Part shown: piece by piece, positions 33,550 through 41,218 of the stretch | How the letters are laid out: the number at the start of each line of letters is the position of its first letter | How positions within the stretch are numbered: the first letter of the stretch is position 1 | Source of the DNA: Streptomyces asiaticus | Lineage (GTDB): Bacteria; Actinomycetota; Actinomycetes; Streptomycetales; Streptomycetaceae | DNA: 64,000 bases | NCBI RefSeq assembly: GCF_018138715.1 | Contig: NZ_JAGSHX010000006.1 | Span: forward strand, 4,898,001 to 4,962,000 | Reading direction: 5' to 3' | Position numbers and translations under genes: made by a program | The notes under the pieces: generated by a model | The model's database searches: none | Seen by the model: only the letters and a program-made list of their open reading frames with translations | Told to the model about the DNA's origin: nothing

Positions 33550-34194
33550 ATGTACCGCTTCTCAGTCACCGAACCCCACCCCCGCCGCTGCATCCTCCCT
33601 TTCGCCGCCGAGCCACCCCAACTGGCCGACCTTCGCCGAGCCGTCAAAGCCGAGCTCGTCGGCTGGGGGATGTCGGCGCTCACGGAAGAGGCCCAGCTGA
33701 TCACCACGGAACTGGCCTCGAATGTGATCAAACACGTCGGTCAGGGAACCGCGGCCACGCTCGTCCTCGACGCGGGCACTGATCAGCTACGTCTGGAACT
33801 GCACGACAACAGCCACAAGGAACCCCAGAGTTTCCACCCCACATGCGAGGAAGAGTCCGGCCGCGGCTTGCAACTCCTCGCCGCCCTGTCAGCCGCCTGG
33901 GGCACGACCCGCACGGTGGCCGGCAAGGCGGTCTGGTGCGAGCTGCCCCTGGCCCTGGACGAATCCCGCCGCCGCATCCAACGTGCGACAAAAGTGATGG
34001 AGGCTTACGGCCATGCGTTCGGCAGGCCGACCACGCGACTCACTCACCGTCCCGTCCTGGAAGAGTCGGCAACCAGTCTGATCCTGGACCTACTGCACTG
34101 GCTCACCGCGCACGGCCTCGACGCCGACGACATCCTCGACCGCGCCCAGACCCGTCATGAGGCTGCACGGAGCGACACACAGAGGGCCGGCTGA
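33550..34194 (+). CDS. RsbW-like ATP-binding protein (HATPase_c)
   Basis: A 214-residue protein with an anti-sigma-factor/histidine-kinase-like ATPase domain. The N-box is ITTELASNVIKHV, the G1 region is LELHDNSHKEP and the G2 region is ESGRGLQLLAALSAAWGT, followed by the usual GKAVWCELPL. A further 75-residue C-terminal helical region is outside the family core. AAGGAG at 33537-33542 fits ATG 33550 (MYRFSVTE). Proteins of this type are regularly found divergent from XRE/DUF397 pairs in Streptomyces and may regulate sigma factors. No sigma gene is adjacent. Confidence 0.85.
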   Translation: MYRFSVTEPHPRRCILPFAAEPPQLADLRRAVKAELVGWGMSALTEEAQLITTELASNVIKHVGQGTAATLVLDAGTDQLRLELHDNSHKEPQSFHPTCEEESGRGLQLLAALSAAWGTTRTVAGKAVWCELPLALDESRRRIQRATKVMEAYGHAFGRPTTRLTHRPVLEESATSLILDLLHWLTAHGLDADDILDRAQTRHEAARSDTQRAG

Positions 34195-34302
34195 GCGCGA
34201 CGTTCCACGATCCAAAGAGGGGCGGCGACGACATTCCGTGACCCGTCTAGCGGGCTCCCGGGCTGACCACCCGTGACGCTAGGACTTGCCTGTGCCGGCG
34301 TA

Positions 34303-35124
34303 TCAGTCGGCGGCGGCTCGAAGCATCGCGCCGGCATCGTCAGCCATGCCGTACTCATAGAGTTCTAGGGCCGCGCGGATGACTAGCTTCTCCGGTTTGT
34401 CGCGTCCGTAGATCTGTATCAGCGTGTCCGCGAGTTCATCGTGCCGCTTCTGCCGGAGCAGGGCGAGGGATGCGGCACTCTCAGGAGGGGACAAGACCTC
34501 GGCGGACTCCAGCACCATGGCAAGCGCCGCCTCGACGTCACCCCGTTCCTTCAGCTTCTCGGCCATGGCGGCGATCTGTGTGGCGGCAGCCACTCCGCTT
34601 GCTCTCTGCTGCCGGTCCCCTTGCGTGGAGGGGACCGGCAGGTGCGCCACTCGCTCCTGGGCGGCAATGAGCCGTCTCTCTAAGCCGGCCTTCGTCCGCC
34701 GGAGTTCCCGGACCTCATGCTGCAAACCGTGGTTCGTGCGGCGAAGCTCCGGACATGTCTTGCAGCGCCACGACTCCGCGGCTGCACGCGCGGCAAGAGC
34801 CTCCTCGCGGGTGATGCCGACTGCCTCCTCACTTCCTGCCTGTTCAACGGCAGCGGCGTGGAGGTGGGTGATGAAACCTTCCGGCGGTAGGCGGTCTCCG
34901 TTGACATAACGGGAGATTACGCCCGGACTCGTTTTGAATCCACGGTGCTCAAGATGCCTGGCGCACGCCGCCAGCGTCGGCTGACCCACGTGCTCGTACA
35001 AGGTCCGCAGGAGCTCGGCAAGCCTGCGCCTCCCCGGCGGCAGCTCGTCGCTGATCTTGGAACCAACTCGTTTCCTGGCCACTCGGTAACGGCACCTCTT
35101 CTCTCGCCGGTCCGCCTGATTCAT
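34303..35124 (-). CDS. HTH-type Streptomyces regulator (XRE-like)
   Basis: A protein of about 273 residues. The N-terminal part resembles an XRE-like domain with LAACARHLEHRGFKTSPGVI followed by SRYVNGDRLPPEGF (about residues 50-85), the pattern of actinobacterial regulators that sense cell state. A central cysteine motif (WRCKTCPELRR) and a coiled coil (LRRTNHGLQHEVRELRRTKA) follow, and the C-terminus has helical repeats (LADTLIQIYGRD, ALELYEYGMADDAGAMLR). ATG 35124 has no clear ribosome-binding site; GTG 35082 behind AGAGAAGAGG (VARKRVGSK) is an alternative. It is divergent from the defence-like cluster and could control it. Confidence 0.65.
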   Translation of the reverse strand: MNQADRREKRCRYRVARKRVGSKISDELPPGRRRLAELLRTLYEHVGQPTLAACARHLEHRGFKTSPGVISRYVNGDRLPPEGFITHLHAAAVEQAGSEEAVGITREEALAARAAAESWRCKTCPELRRTNHGLQHEVRELRRTKAGLERRLIAAQERVAHLPVPSTQGDRQQRASGVAAATQIAAMAEKLKERGDVEAALAMVLESAEVLSPPESAASLALLRQKRHDELADTLIQIYGRDKPEKLVIRAALELYEYGMADDAGAMLRAAAD

Positions 35125-35293
35125 TGTGCAGCACTGGAGTTTGACGCGTTTTCGCGCAACATCGATTTGCTCTGGACGTCCGCTCGCCAACGGTGCTCAA
35201 TGGTGTGACCGCCGGAGATCGGGGCGGAACGCCGTGTATGTCGTGTCCATGGCGTTTCTTTGGCGTGCCGTATGGCTGAATTGGAGACAGAGG

Positions 35294-35986
35294 ATGGCGA
35301 CGTTGCCGTCGTGGCAGGACGGGAAGTTCGGAGGCAAGATCCGCGCGGCCCTGTGGCTGGAGACAGAGGTGGGGGAAGGCAATATCTTCACGAAGGCGCA
35401 GTTGCGGCAGGCTTTCCCGGACGTAGCACAGATTGACCGGCGGCTGCGGGACCTCCGCGACCACGGCTGGCGGATCGACACGAGCCGCGACGACCCTGCC
35501 TTGAAGCAGGAGGAGCAGCGGTACGTCAGCAAGGGAGCGGAAGTCTGGATTCCGGGGCAGTCGAAGATTGCCAAGCACAAGAACAGCCTCACGGCAACGC
35601 AGCGCATCAAGGTGTGGCAGGAGGACAACTTCCTCTGCCGTACGTGTGGCATCGGCATGGGTGAGTCGTACGGCGACGGCATTGAGCTGTCGAAGTTGAA
35701 TGTGGCTCGCCGAAACGTGCTGTTGCCGGACGGGACAGTAGAAGTCCAGATGGTCACCGAGTGCAAGCGGTGTGGTAACGGTTCTGGGGAACGTCAGGCG
35801 GACCTTGGCGAGGTCCTGCGTACGGTCCAGGCTCTGGCCCCGCTTGAGCGCAAGGTTTTCGCGGGCTGGATCGAGGCTGATCGTCGGACGCTTAGTCCAC
35901 TTGAGAAGTTGTGGGGGGTCTTCCGGACGCTGCCGGCGGAATCACGTGAGGCCGTCAAGCAGGCTGTGGACGGCGAGAGCAACTAA
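35294..35986 (+). CDS. Winged-helix plus double-CxxC zinc protein, HNH-like without catalytic His
   Basis: A 230-residue protein and the first gene of the cluster. The N-terminal 90 residues (FTKAQLRQAFPDVAQIDRRL, RDHGWRIDTSRDD) look like a winged helix. The C-terminal half has CRTC (Cys115, Cys118) and CKRC (Cys157, Cys160) around a beta-rich insert, as in HNH nucleases. However, the insert holds no histidine and no Asp-His pair, so nuclease activity is doubtful and a zinc-finger DNA-binding role is equally possible. ATG 35294 follows GAGACAGAGG. It is 17 bp upstream of the ParB-like gene in a tight operon. The family is not otherwise recognised. Confidence 0.7.
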   Translation: MATLPSWQDGKFGGKIRAALWLETEVGEGNIFTKAQLRQAFPDVAQIDRRLRDLRDHGWRIDTSRDDPALKQEEQRYVSKGAEVWIPGQSKIAKHKNSLTATQRIKVWQEDNFLCRTCGIGMGESYGDGIELSKLNVARRNVLLPDGTVEVQMVTECKRCGNGSGERQADLGEVLRTVQALAPLERKVFAGWIEADRRTLSPLEKLWGVFRTLPAESREAVKQAVDGESN

Positions 35987-36003
35987 GAAAGGGGAGGGAA
36001 GCA

Positions 36004-37425
36004 GTGCTGCGAGAGTTCGGGGCGCCGCCCCGTGCGGCGGAGTTCAGTGAGCTGGTCAAGAAGAGGCTGGAGGAGGTCAGGAACTCAGGGGGTACCCGGG
36101 AGACGGTCACCGTCGACTGGAACGGGCAGCCGCTGCACGTGGAGGTCGTTGACCTCCCGCTTGCCGGGCTGTACTTCAACCCAGGTACCCATCGAATCCG
36201 GGCCCAACGCAGTCACGATGCCGCGCGGGACGAGGCGCTCGACAAGGACCCGTGGAGTGCTGAGAGTCAGGAGTACTTGACGTTTCTGCTGAAGTCAGAG
36301 CCGGCGAACCCGAGTCGCAGGGATCCGGACTTCGACAAGCTTACGGACAGCCTGAAGCAGTTCGGCCAGAACGACCCTGGCCTTATCACCCACCAGGGAA
36401 TCCTGGTGAACGGCAACACGCGCGCTGCCGCGCTCCGGGAGAACGGTGCCCAGTCGATGCGGGTGGGAGTGCTGCCCGAGTCGTTCACTTGGGCAGACAT
36501 CAACGCGGTGGAGCTTTCTCTACAGTTGCGCAAGGATCACCGCCGTGAATACTCCTACATCAATCGCTTGCTGGCAATGGAGGAGCAGGCTGCGCTGGGG
36601 CGGACTCCGGAGGCCATCGCAAAGGAATTCCGGATCAAAGCGTCTACGTATCACCAGGAGCGCTGGATCCTCAGTACTATCCTGGACATGATCGAGCGCA
36701 GCCGGAGTGGCGGCGGGGTAGCCCTGCGTCTCGTGGACTTCGAGGATCACCAGGAGAAGCTGAAGGAGCTTCACCGCGCCTACGAGAAGCTTGCTGCTAG
36801 TGATCCGGACCAGGCCGAAGTGCTCAAGGAAGTGCGGATGGCCGCGATCATGCTCGGATTCGCCAAGACCGATGTGCGTCATGTCGAGGAGGACTTCCAG
36901 GATCGGTACCTCGGTCCTAGGATGCCGGCGAGCCTGAGCTCAGTAGCCGTCGAAGAGGAGGCGGTGGCTGTTCCGGGGCTAGGTGTCTCAGTTCCAGGCG
37001 CGTCGATAACTGTCTCGGCAGCCCGTGCACTCAATGATCACGTACTGCGGGCCAAGGCAGCCGCGCTAAGCACCGATCCTCAGGTGCCCGACAGTGAGAA
37101 GAGCAACGCACAAGTTGTCTTCGACGACGCCCGTAAAGCCTTTGACGTAGCGCTCGAGGCCGCGGGCCGCGACGCCCGGCTCCGCAAGCGCAAGCAGATG
37201 GCGCCGGCACGCCTCGCTGATGCCTGTGCCGATATTGATCTGTGCGTGGTGGATCTCGTCCAGGCTCGTGCCTCGCGCTCCCTTGACGAGGAGGCCTTCG
37301 ACGAGGCTGTGTTGAAACTGCGCGAGAGTCTCCGCAAGCTGGCCCAGCAGGCAGGTCGCGGTATGCCGCACCCCGGCGACGGCGTCTCCTGGCTCATCGA
37401 TGCCGCGGCTGCGGAGGCCTCCTGA
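36004..37425 (+). CDS. ParB-like (sulfiredoxin-fold) DNA-associated protein
   Basis: A 473-residue protein starting at GTG 36004 behind AGGGGAGGG. The N-terminal half resembles a ParB/Srx-like domain: DFDKLTDSLKQFGQNDPGLI, then GILVNGNTRAAALRENG (NGNTR at 136-140, the position of the ParB GERR or DndB DGQHR motif). It is followed by an HTH-like LGRTPEAIAKEFRIKASTYH. The C-terminal 200 residues are helical and charged, with no known domain. ParB-like proteins of this type occur in modification and defence operons (DndB, DpdB) as regulators or DNA-scanning proteins. Its stop overlaps the helicase start (TGATG at 37423-37427), indicating coupled synthesis. Confidence 0.75.
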   Translation: MLREFGAPPRAAEFSELVKKRLEEVRNSGGTRETVTVDWNGQPLHVEVVDLPLAGLYFNPGTHRIRAQRSHDAARDEALDKDPWSAESQEYLTFLLKSEPANPSRRDPDFDKLTDSLKQFGQNDPGLITHQGILVNGNTRAAALRENGAQSMRVGVLPESFTWADINAVELSLQLRKDHRREYSYINRLLAMEEQAALGRTPEAIAKEFRIKASTYHQERWILSTILDMIERSRSGGGVALRLVDFEDHQEKLKELHRAYEKLAASDPDQAEVLKEVRMAAIMLGFAKTDVRHVEEDFQDRYLGPRMPASLSSVAVEEEAVAVPGLGVSVPGASITVSAARALNDHVLRAKAAALSTDPQVPDSEKSNAQVVFDDARKAFDVALEAAGRDARLRKRKQMAPARLADACADIDLCVVDLVQARASRSLDEEAFDEAVLKLRESLRKLAQQAGRGMPHPGDGVSWLIDAAAAEAS

Positions 37426-39257
37426 TGGCGGAGGCCTCGGCCGGGACTTCGTTGCACCTTGGGTTTGATGAGACGCGGACCAAGGTTGTGCTGAGGACTA
37501 CCGAGCAGTACCGGCAGGACCTTGTCCAGCTGGCCGCCCGTTTCCGTTCGGGCGGCCAGCTTGGCCCGTTGACCGCCTCGGTGCAACTCGACGATCTTCT
37601 GGGGAAGCTGAACGCGATAAGCACCTGGCCCCACCCCGTTGGCGTGGAGTGGGCCCCGGACCTCCAGTCGCTGGTGGTGGGGATCCTTCAGGACGCGGAG
37701 ACGGTCAAGAAGCGGCTTGACACCCCTGACCACGTCGGCGAAGTCGATCCTGACGATGTTCTCGGCCTCCTCGGCGCTGAGTGGGACGCTGAGCTGGGCG
37801 AGTTCCAGCGGCGGGACATCGCCAAGTTGCTGTCCCTTCAGCACGGGGCCAACTTCAGCGTTCCAGGTGCCGGCAAGACACGCGTGGCTCTGGCGGTCTA
37901 CGCCGCGCAGCGGGCCCAGGGCAAGGTGAGCAGGGTCCTGGTCGTCTGTCCCAAGTCCGCTTATGAATCCTGGCAGTACGAGACTGCTGTGTGCTTCCGC
38001 CATCCACTCCGCACGCACGTCCTCGACCGGTCTCTCGACCAGTGGGCGGAGGTGCTGATCGTCAACTATGAACGGCTGGATCGTTCGCTCTCGACCCTTG
38101 CCGGATGGCTGAAGTCAGCCCCTGCAATGATCATCCTTGACGAGGCCCATCGGATGAAGCTCGGCTCACGAGGCACCTATGGAGCAGCCTGCATGGCGCT
38201 GGGCCCTCTCTCACAGAGGCGGCTCATCCTTACGGGTACCCCCGCTCCCAACGGATCCAAGGACCTGGAGAACCTGCTGGGCTTTGTCTGGCCGGGCCAC
38301 GGTCAGCGCTCTGTATCGAACGCGGTGGCCGGCGGAGACCTCGCCTACGCCAGCACGGTGCTGCGGCCGCTGTTCACTCGGACAACTAAGCAGGAGCTTG
38401 GGCTGCCGCCGATGGAACTGCGGATGAGGTACGTGGACATGCCTGAACTCCACAGCGAGATCTATAGCTCGCTGGTCGGGGGCATAGCCGCGGGGGACGC
38501 TCGCGAGGACCTCAGCTCCCTCGGCAAGACCGCATTGAGGCTGCTGATGGCGGCGACGAGTCCGGCCCTGCTCCTTGAGGGCGCTACCCGTTACGAGCCC
38601 CTGGCTTACCAGTTGCCGCCTCTGGAGATCCCGGCGGGCGGTTCCCTGTACGCGCTCATGCAGAACCTCCCGGACTACGAGCTCTCGCCCAAGTACAAGG
38701 AAGCCCTGGCGATCGTCGCGGAGAATGCCGAGCGTGGCCGGAAGACCCTGGTCTGGACGACGTTCGTTCGGAGTCTCACCACATTGGCGCAACTCCTGGA
38801 GAAGTACAGCCCCGCGGTTGTCTATGGCGGGACCCCTGATCGTGAGGAACAACTCCGGCGCTTCCGTGAGGATCCCGGGTGTCAGGTGCTGATCTCCAAC
38901 CCGGCGACGCTGGGTGAGGGCATCAGCCTTCACCATGTGTGCCACGACGCCGTATACGTGGACCGTGACTTCATCGCAGGACGGTTCCTGCAGAGCCTGG
39001 ACCGTATCCACCGCCTTGGCCTTGCTCCCGGCACCGACACCAGGGTCACTGTGCTCGCGGTGCGGAACACGATTGACGAGGTGGTCGAGGCACGGCTCAA
39101 TCTGAAGTTGGAGTTCATGGGCAAGATCCTGGATGATCCATCGGTGCAGCAACTCTCTGACTTGCAGGAGGAGCCTTCGGTTGCGGCAGGGCTCGCGCCC
39201 AGCGATGTGGAGGCCCTGATCCGCCACATCGGTAGAAACGGAACTCTTCGCCAGTAG
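37425..39257 (+). CDS. SNF2-type DEAD/DEAH helicase (DNA translocase)
   Basis: A 610-residue superfamily 2 helicase of the SNF2 type. After a 120-residue N-terminal region it has FQRRDIAKLL (Q-like), Walker A VPGAGKTR (147-152 for PGAGKT), motif Ia VLVVCPKSAYESW, motif II IILDEAHRMK (DEAH 239-242) and motif III LILTGTPAPN. The second lobe has TLVWTTFVRSL, ISNPATLGEGISLHH and motif VI FLQSLDRIHRLG. It uses ATP to move on double-stranded DNA rather than to unwind it. It has no nuclease domain of its own. It is translationally coupled to the ParB-like gene and followed by the methyltransferase gene 91 bp later. Confidence 0.88.
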   Translation: MAEASAGTSLHLGFDETRTKVVLRTTEQYRQDLVQLAARFRSGGQLGPLTASVQLDDLLGKLNAISTWPHPVGVEWAPDLQSLVVGILQDAETVKKRLDTPDHVGEVDPDDVLGLLGAEWDAELGEFQRRDIAKLLSLQHGANFSVPGAGKTRVALAVYAAQRAQGKVSRVLVVCPKSAYESWQYETAVCFRHPLRTHVLDRSLDQWAEVLIVNYERLDRSLSTLAGWLKSAPAMIILDEAHRMKLGSRGTYGAACMALGPLSQRRLILTGTPAPNGSKDLENLLGFVWPGHGQRSVSNAVAGGDLAYASTVLRPLFTRTTKQELGLPPMELRMRYVDMPELHSEIYSSLVGGIAAGDAREDLSSLGKTALRLLMAATSPALLLEGATRYEPLAYQLPPLEIPAGGSLYALMQNLPDYELSPKYKEALAIVAENAERGRKTLVWTTFVRSLTTLAQLLEKYSPAVVYGGTPDREEQLRRFREDPGCQVLISNPATLGEGISLHHVCHDAVYVDRDFIAGRFLQSLDRIHRLGLAPGTDTRVTVLAVRNTIDEVVEARLNLKLEFMGKILDDPSVQQLSDLQEEPSVAAGLAPSDVEALIRHIGRNGTLRQ

Positions 39258-39347
39258 ACGGATGCTGTGGGTCACCTGATCCGTTAGCGTCTACGCTGTC
39301 CCCTGGTAACGTAGCAACTTTGCGTGTCTCAGCCAGGAGGACCGTTC

Positions 39348-40706
39348 ATGGGCGCCAGCCCCCCACACAGTCCGCAGGACAGCCCGCCTCTTACCTCAGT
39401 CGAAATCTGCGCGGGGGCTGGTGGCCAGGCCGTTGGGCTGCACAAGGCGGGCTTTGAACATCGGGCTCTCGTCGAGTGGGATTCGCATGCGGTGGAGACC
39501 CTCAAGGCCAACGTGAGGAATTGGCCTTGGTGGGATTCGGGAAAGGCCCAAGAGCTCAAATCTCAGGACGTCAACGATTTCCTTGAATCTGATCAGCATA
39601 AGGGTCTCGAACTTGGAAATGAGCGCCTTTCTCTCCTTGCCGGCGGTGTTCCGTGCCCTCCGTTCTCGCTAGCCGGGAAACGCCTTGGTGAAGATGACGA
39701 GCGTGACCTTTTCCCGGCAATGCTCAAGATCGTCAAGGAGCTTCGGCCGAAAGCGGTAATGATTGAAAACGTGCGTGGCATTCTCGAGCCTCCGCATGTT
39801 TTCATTGATTATCGTCGGCGGATTTTGGCACAGCTGGGGAGTTTGGGATATCTCGTTCCCGAGATTGATCCGGATTGGCCTGTTGAGCGACAAGATAAGG
39901 TCATGAGGTCTGTCTGGCGACTGCTTGAGGCTCGTGACTTTGGCGTTCCTCAGCTGCGGCCGCGGGCCATCCTGGTGGTCATTCATGAAGATGTTGCGAA
40001 TGCTGGAGATTTTGTCTGGCCTAAGAGGGTGAGAGGTGATGTTGCCTCGGTCAGAAAGATTCTCCATGACAGCATGCTTCGGCGGTGCAAAGAATTCTGG
40101 GATAAGAATTACCAGGGCAAGCGCGCGCGAGGTAAGCAGCGTTCAGGGCGTCAGGTTTTTAATACTTGGCTGGAACTGGCTGAGAAGGCTGAGGCGAATT
40201 CCACTGAGGGTATCGCACCCACTCTCGTGGGAGGTTCGAGAAAGCATGGCGGTGCGGATCTGGGGCCCACTAGGGCAAAGCGGGCGTGGGCGGCCATGGG
40301 GGTTGACGCCACAGGAGTGGCCAATAACCCTGAGGATTGTGATCCGGAGCGTGATTTGTTCCGCCCTGCGGGCCCGATGCTGACTGTCCAGCAAGCTGCG
40401 ATGCTTCAGGGTTTCCCGGAGGACTGGCAGTTCCAGGGAGGGAAGACGGCGCGGTATAGGCAGGTCGGGAATGCTTTCCCGCCGCCCGTCGCAGAAGCTG
40501 TGGGCCGTGCCATTGCGGCCGTTTTGCGCCCGGAAGAGCGGGAAACGTTGCTCAAAGAATATGTAATGGAAGATGCAGGGGATTCCGCTAGGCAAGACTC
40601 AGTTTCCTACCAAGTGGAGGCGTTCCCCGTCTCAGCCCTTACCGTTGGCCCCCGTCGCCCGGCGGGCGATGACTGTAGCGGCGATCTTGTCGGCGCACGT
40701 CTCTGA
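39348..40706 (+). CDS. DNA (cytosine-5) methyltransferase
   Basis: A 452-residue C5 methyltransferase. Motif I is VEICAGAGGQAVG (18-30), the catalytic PC motif IV is GGVPCPPFSLAG with Cys103, and motif VI MIENVRG (ENV 140-142). The QLRPRAILVV region corresponds to VIII, a variable target-recognition region follows, and X is RQVGNAFPPPVAEAVG. ATG 39348 follows AGGAGG. The codons and base composition are visibly more AT-rich than in neighbours (e.g. TTT, GAT, AAG-rich stretches between 39500 and 40550), a sign of transfer. The last 25 residues are encoded antisense to the end of vsr. It modifies an unknown target sequence. Confidence 0.92.
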   Translation: MGASPPHSPQDSPPLTSVEICAGAGGQAVGLHKAGFEHRALVEWDSHAVETLKANVRNWPWWDSGKAQELKSQDVNDFLESDQHKGLELGNERLSLLAGGVPCPPFSLAGKRLGEDDERDLFPAMLKIVKELRPKAVMIENVRGILEPPHVFIDYRRRILAQLGSLGYLVPEIDPDWPVERQDKVMRSVWRLLEARDFGVPQLRPRAILVVIHEDVANAGDFVWPKRVRGDVASVRKILHDSMLRRCKEFWDKNYQGKRARGKQRSGRQVFNTWLELAEKAEANSTEGIAPTLVGGSRKHGGADLGPTRAKRAWAAMGVDATGVANNPEDCDPERDLFRPAGPMLTVQQAAMLQGFPEDWQFQGGKTARYRQVGNAFPPPVAEAVGRAIAAVLRPEERETLLKEYVMEDAGDSARQDSVSYQVEAFPVSALTVGPRRPAGDDCSGDLVGARL

Positions 40707-41099
40707 CAGTTCGTGTTCCCAGAACCGGAGAACGACCCACCCCGCCTCGGCGAGGTTCTTGTCGGTGTCACGGTCACGTGCGATGTTGCCCGCGACCTTC
40801 TCTGTCCAGTAGCCGGGATTGGTTTTCGGGGAAACGTAATGTTCGGGGCAGCCGTGCCAGTAGCAGCCGTCGATGAATACGGCGACTCGTACCGGTCGGA
40901 AGACGATGTCGGCCGTCCGGCGCAAGTGGGCCAGTGGACGTGCGGCTACTCGGTATCTGAACCCCTGAGCGTGGAGCAGTTGGCGGATCACGCGTTCAGG
41001 CTTGGTGTCACGCGCTTTGATCGCCTGCATGTTCCGGCGCCGCGCTGCGGAGGAAGCCCACGAACCCGGCGGTGGCACCCATTGCTCAGAGTCGGACAT
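40632..41099 (-). CDS. vsr: Very short patch repair endonuclease (Vsr)
   Basis: A 155-residue Vsr family nuclease. Family motifs are visible: RRRNMQAIKARDTKPERVIR, the metal-binding Asp in TADIVF, FIDGCYWHGCPEHY, KTNPGYWTEKVAGNIARD and VLRFWEHEL. Vsr nicks next to the T of T:G mismatches produced by deamination of 5-methylcytosine and accompanies C5 methyltransferases. Here it overlaps the methyltransferase gene by 75 bp tail to tail (40632-40706) instead of following it as in E. coli dcm-vsr. It has its own promoter region (41100-41170). It may be a repair enzyme or the cleaving enzyme of the cluster. Confidence 0.92.
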   Translation of the reverse strand: MSDSEQWVPPPGSWASSAARRRNMQAIKARDTKPERVIRQLLHAQGFRYRVAARPLAHLRRTADIVFRPVRVAVFIDGCYWHGCPEHYVSPKTNPGYWTEKVAGNIARDRDTDKNLAEAGWVVLRFWEHELSETCADKIAATVIARRATGANGKG

Positions 41100-41171
41100 G
41101 GAACCAGCTTCGCAGAGGCGGCGTGATCGATGCGAGTGTGGGCCGCGTCTATGCAAGGTGTGCAGAACTGC

Positions 41172-41198
41172 GCCCTCCTACCGAGGTGGTAGGAGGGC
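41172..41198. terminator. Hairpin terminator between L,D-transpeptidase and vsr
   Basis: A perfect 11-bp stem GCCCTCCTACC / GGTAGGAGGGC (41172-41182, 41188-41198) lies 21 bp after the stop of the minus-strand L,D-transpeptidase gene. It also forms the right boundary of the accessory cluster. Confidence 0.85.
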
Positions 41199-41218
41199 AC
41201 ACAGCTATGTGGGCAGGC

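Noticed and set aside
35294..41099. BREX, DISARM, Dnd/Ssp, Dpd or Zorya system
   Set aside because: Signature genes (pglZ, drmB/DUF1998, dndCD, a TGT-like enzyme, zorAB) are absent.
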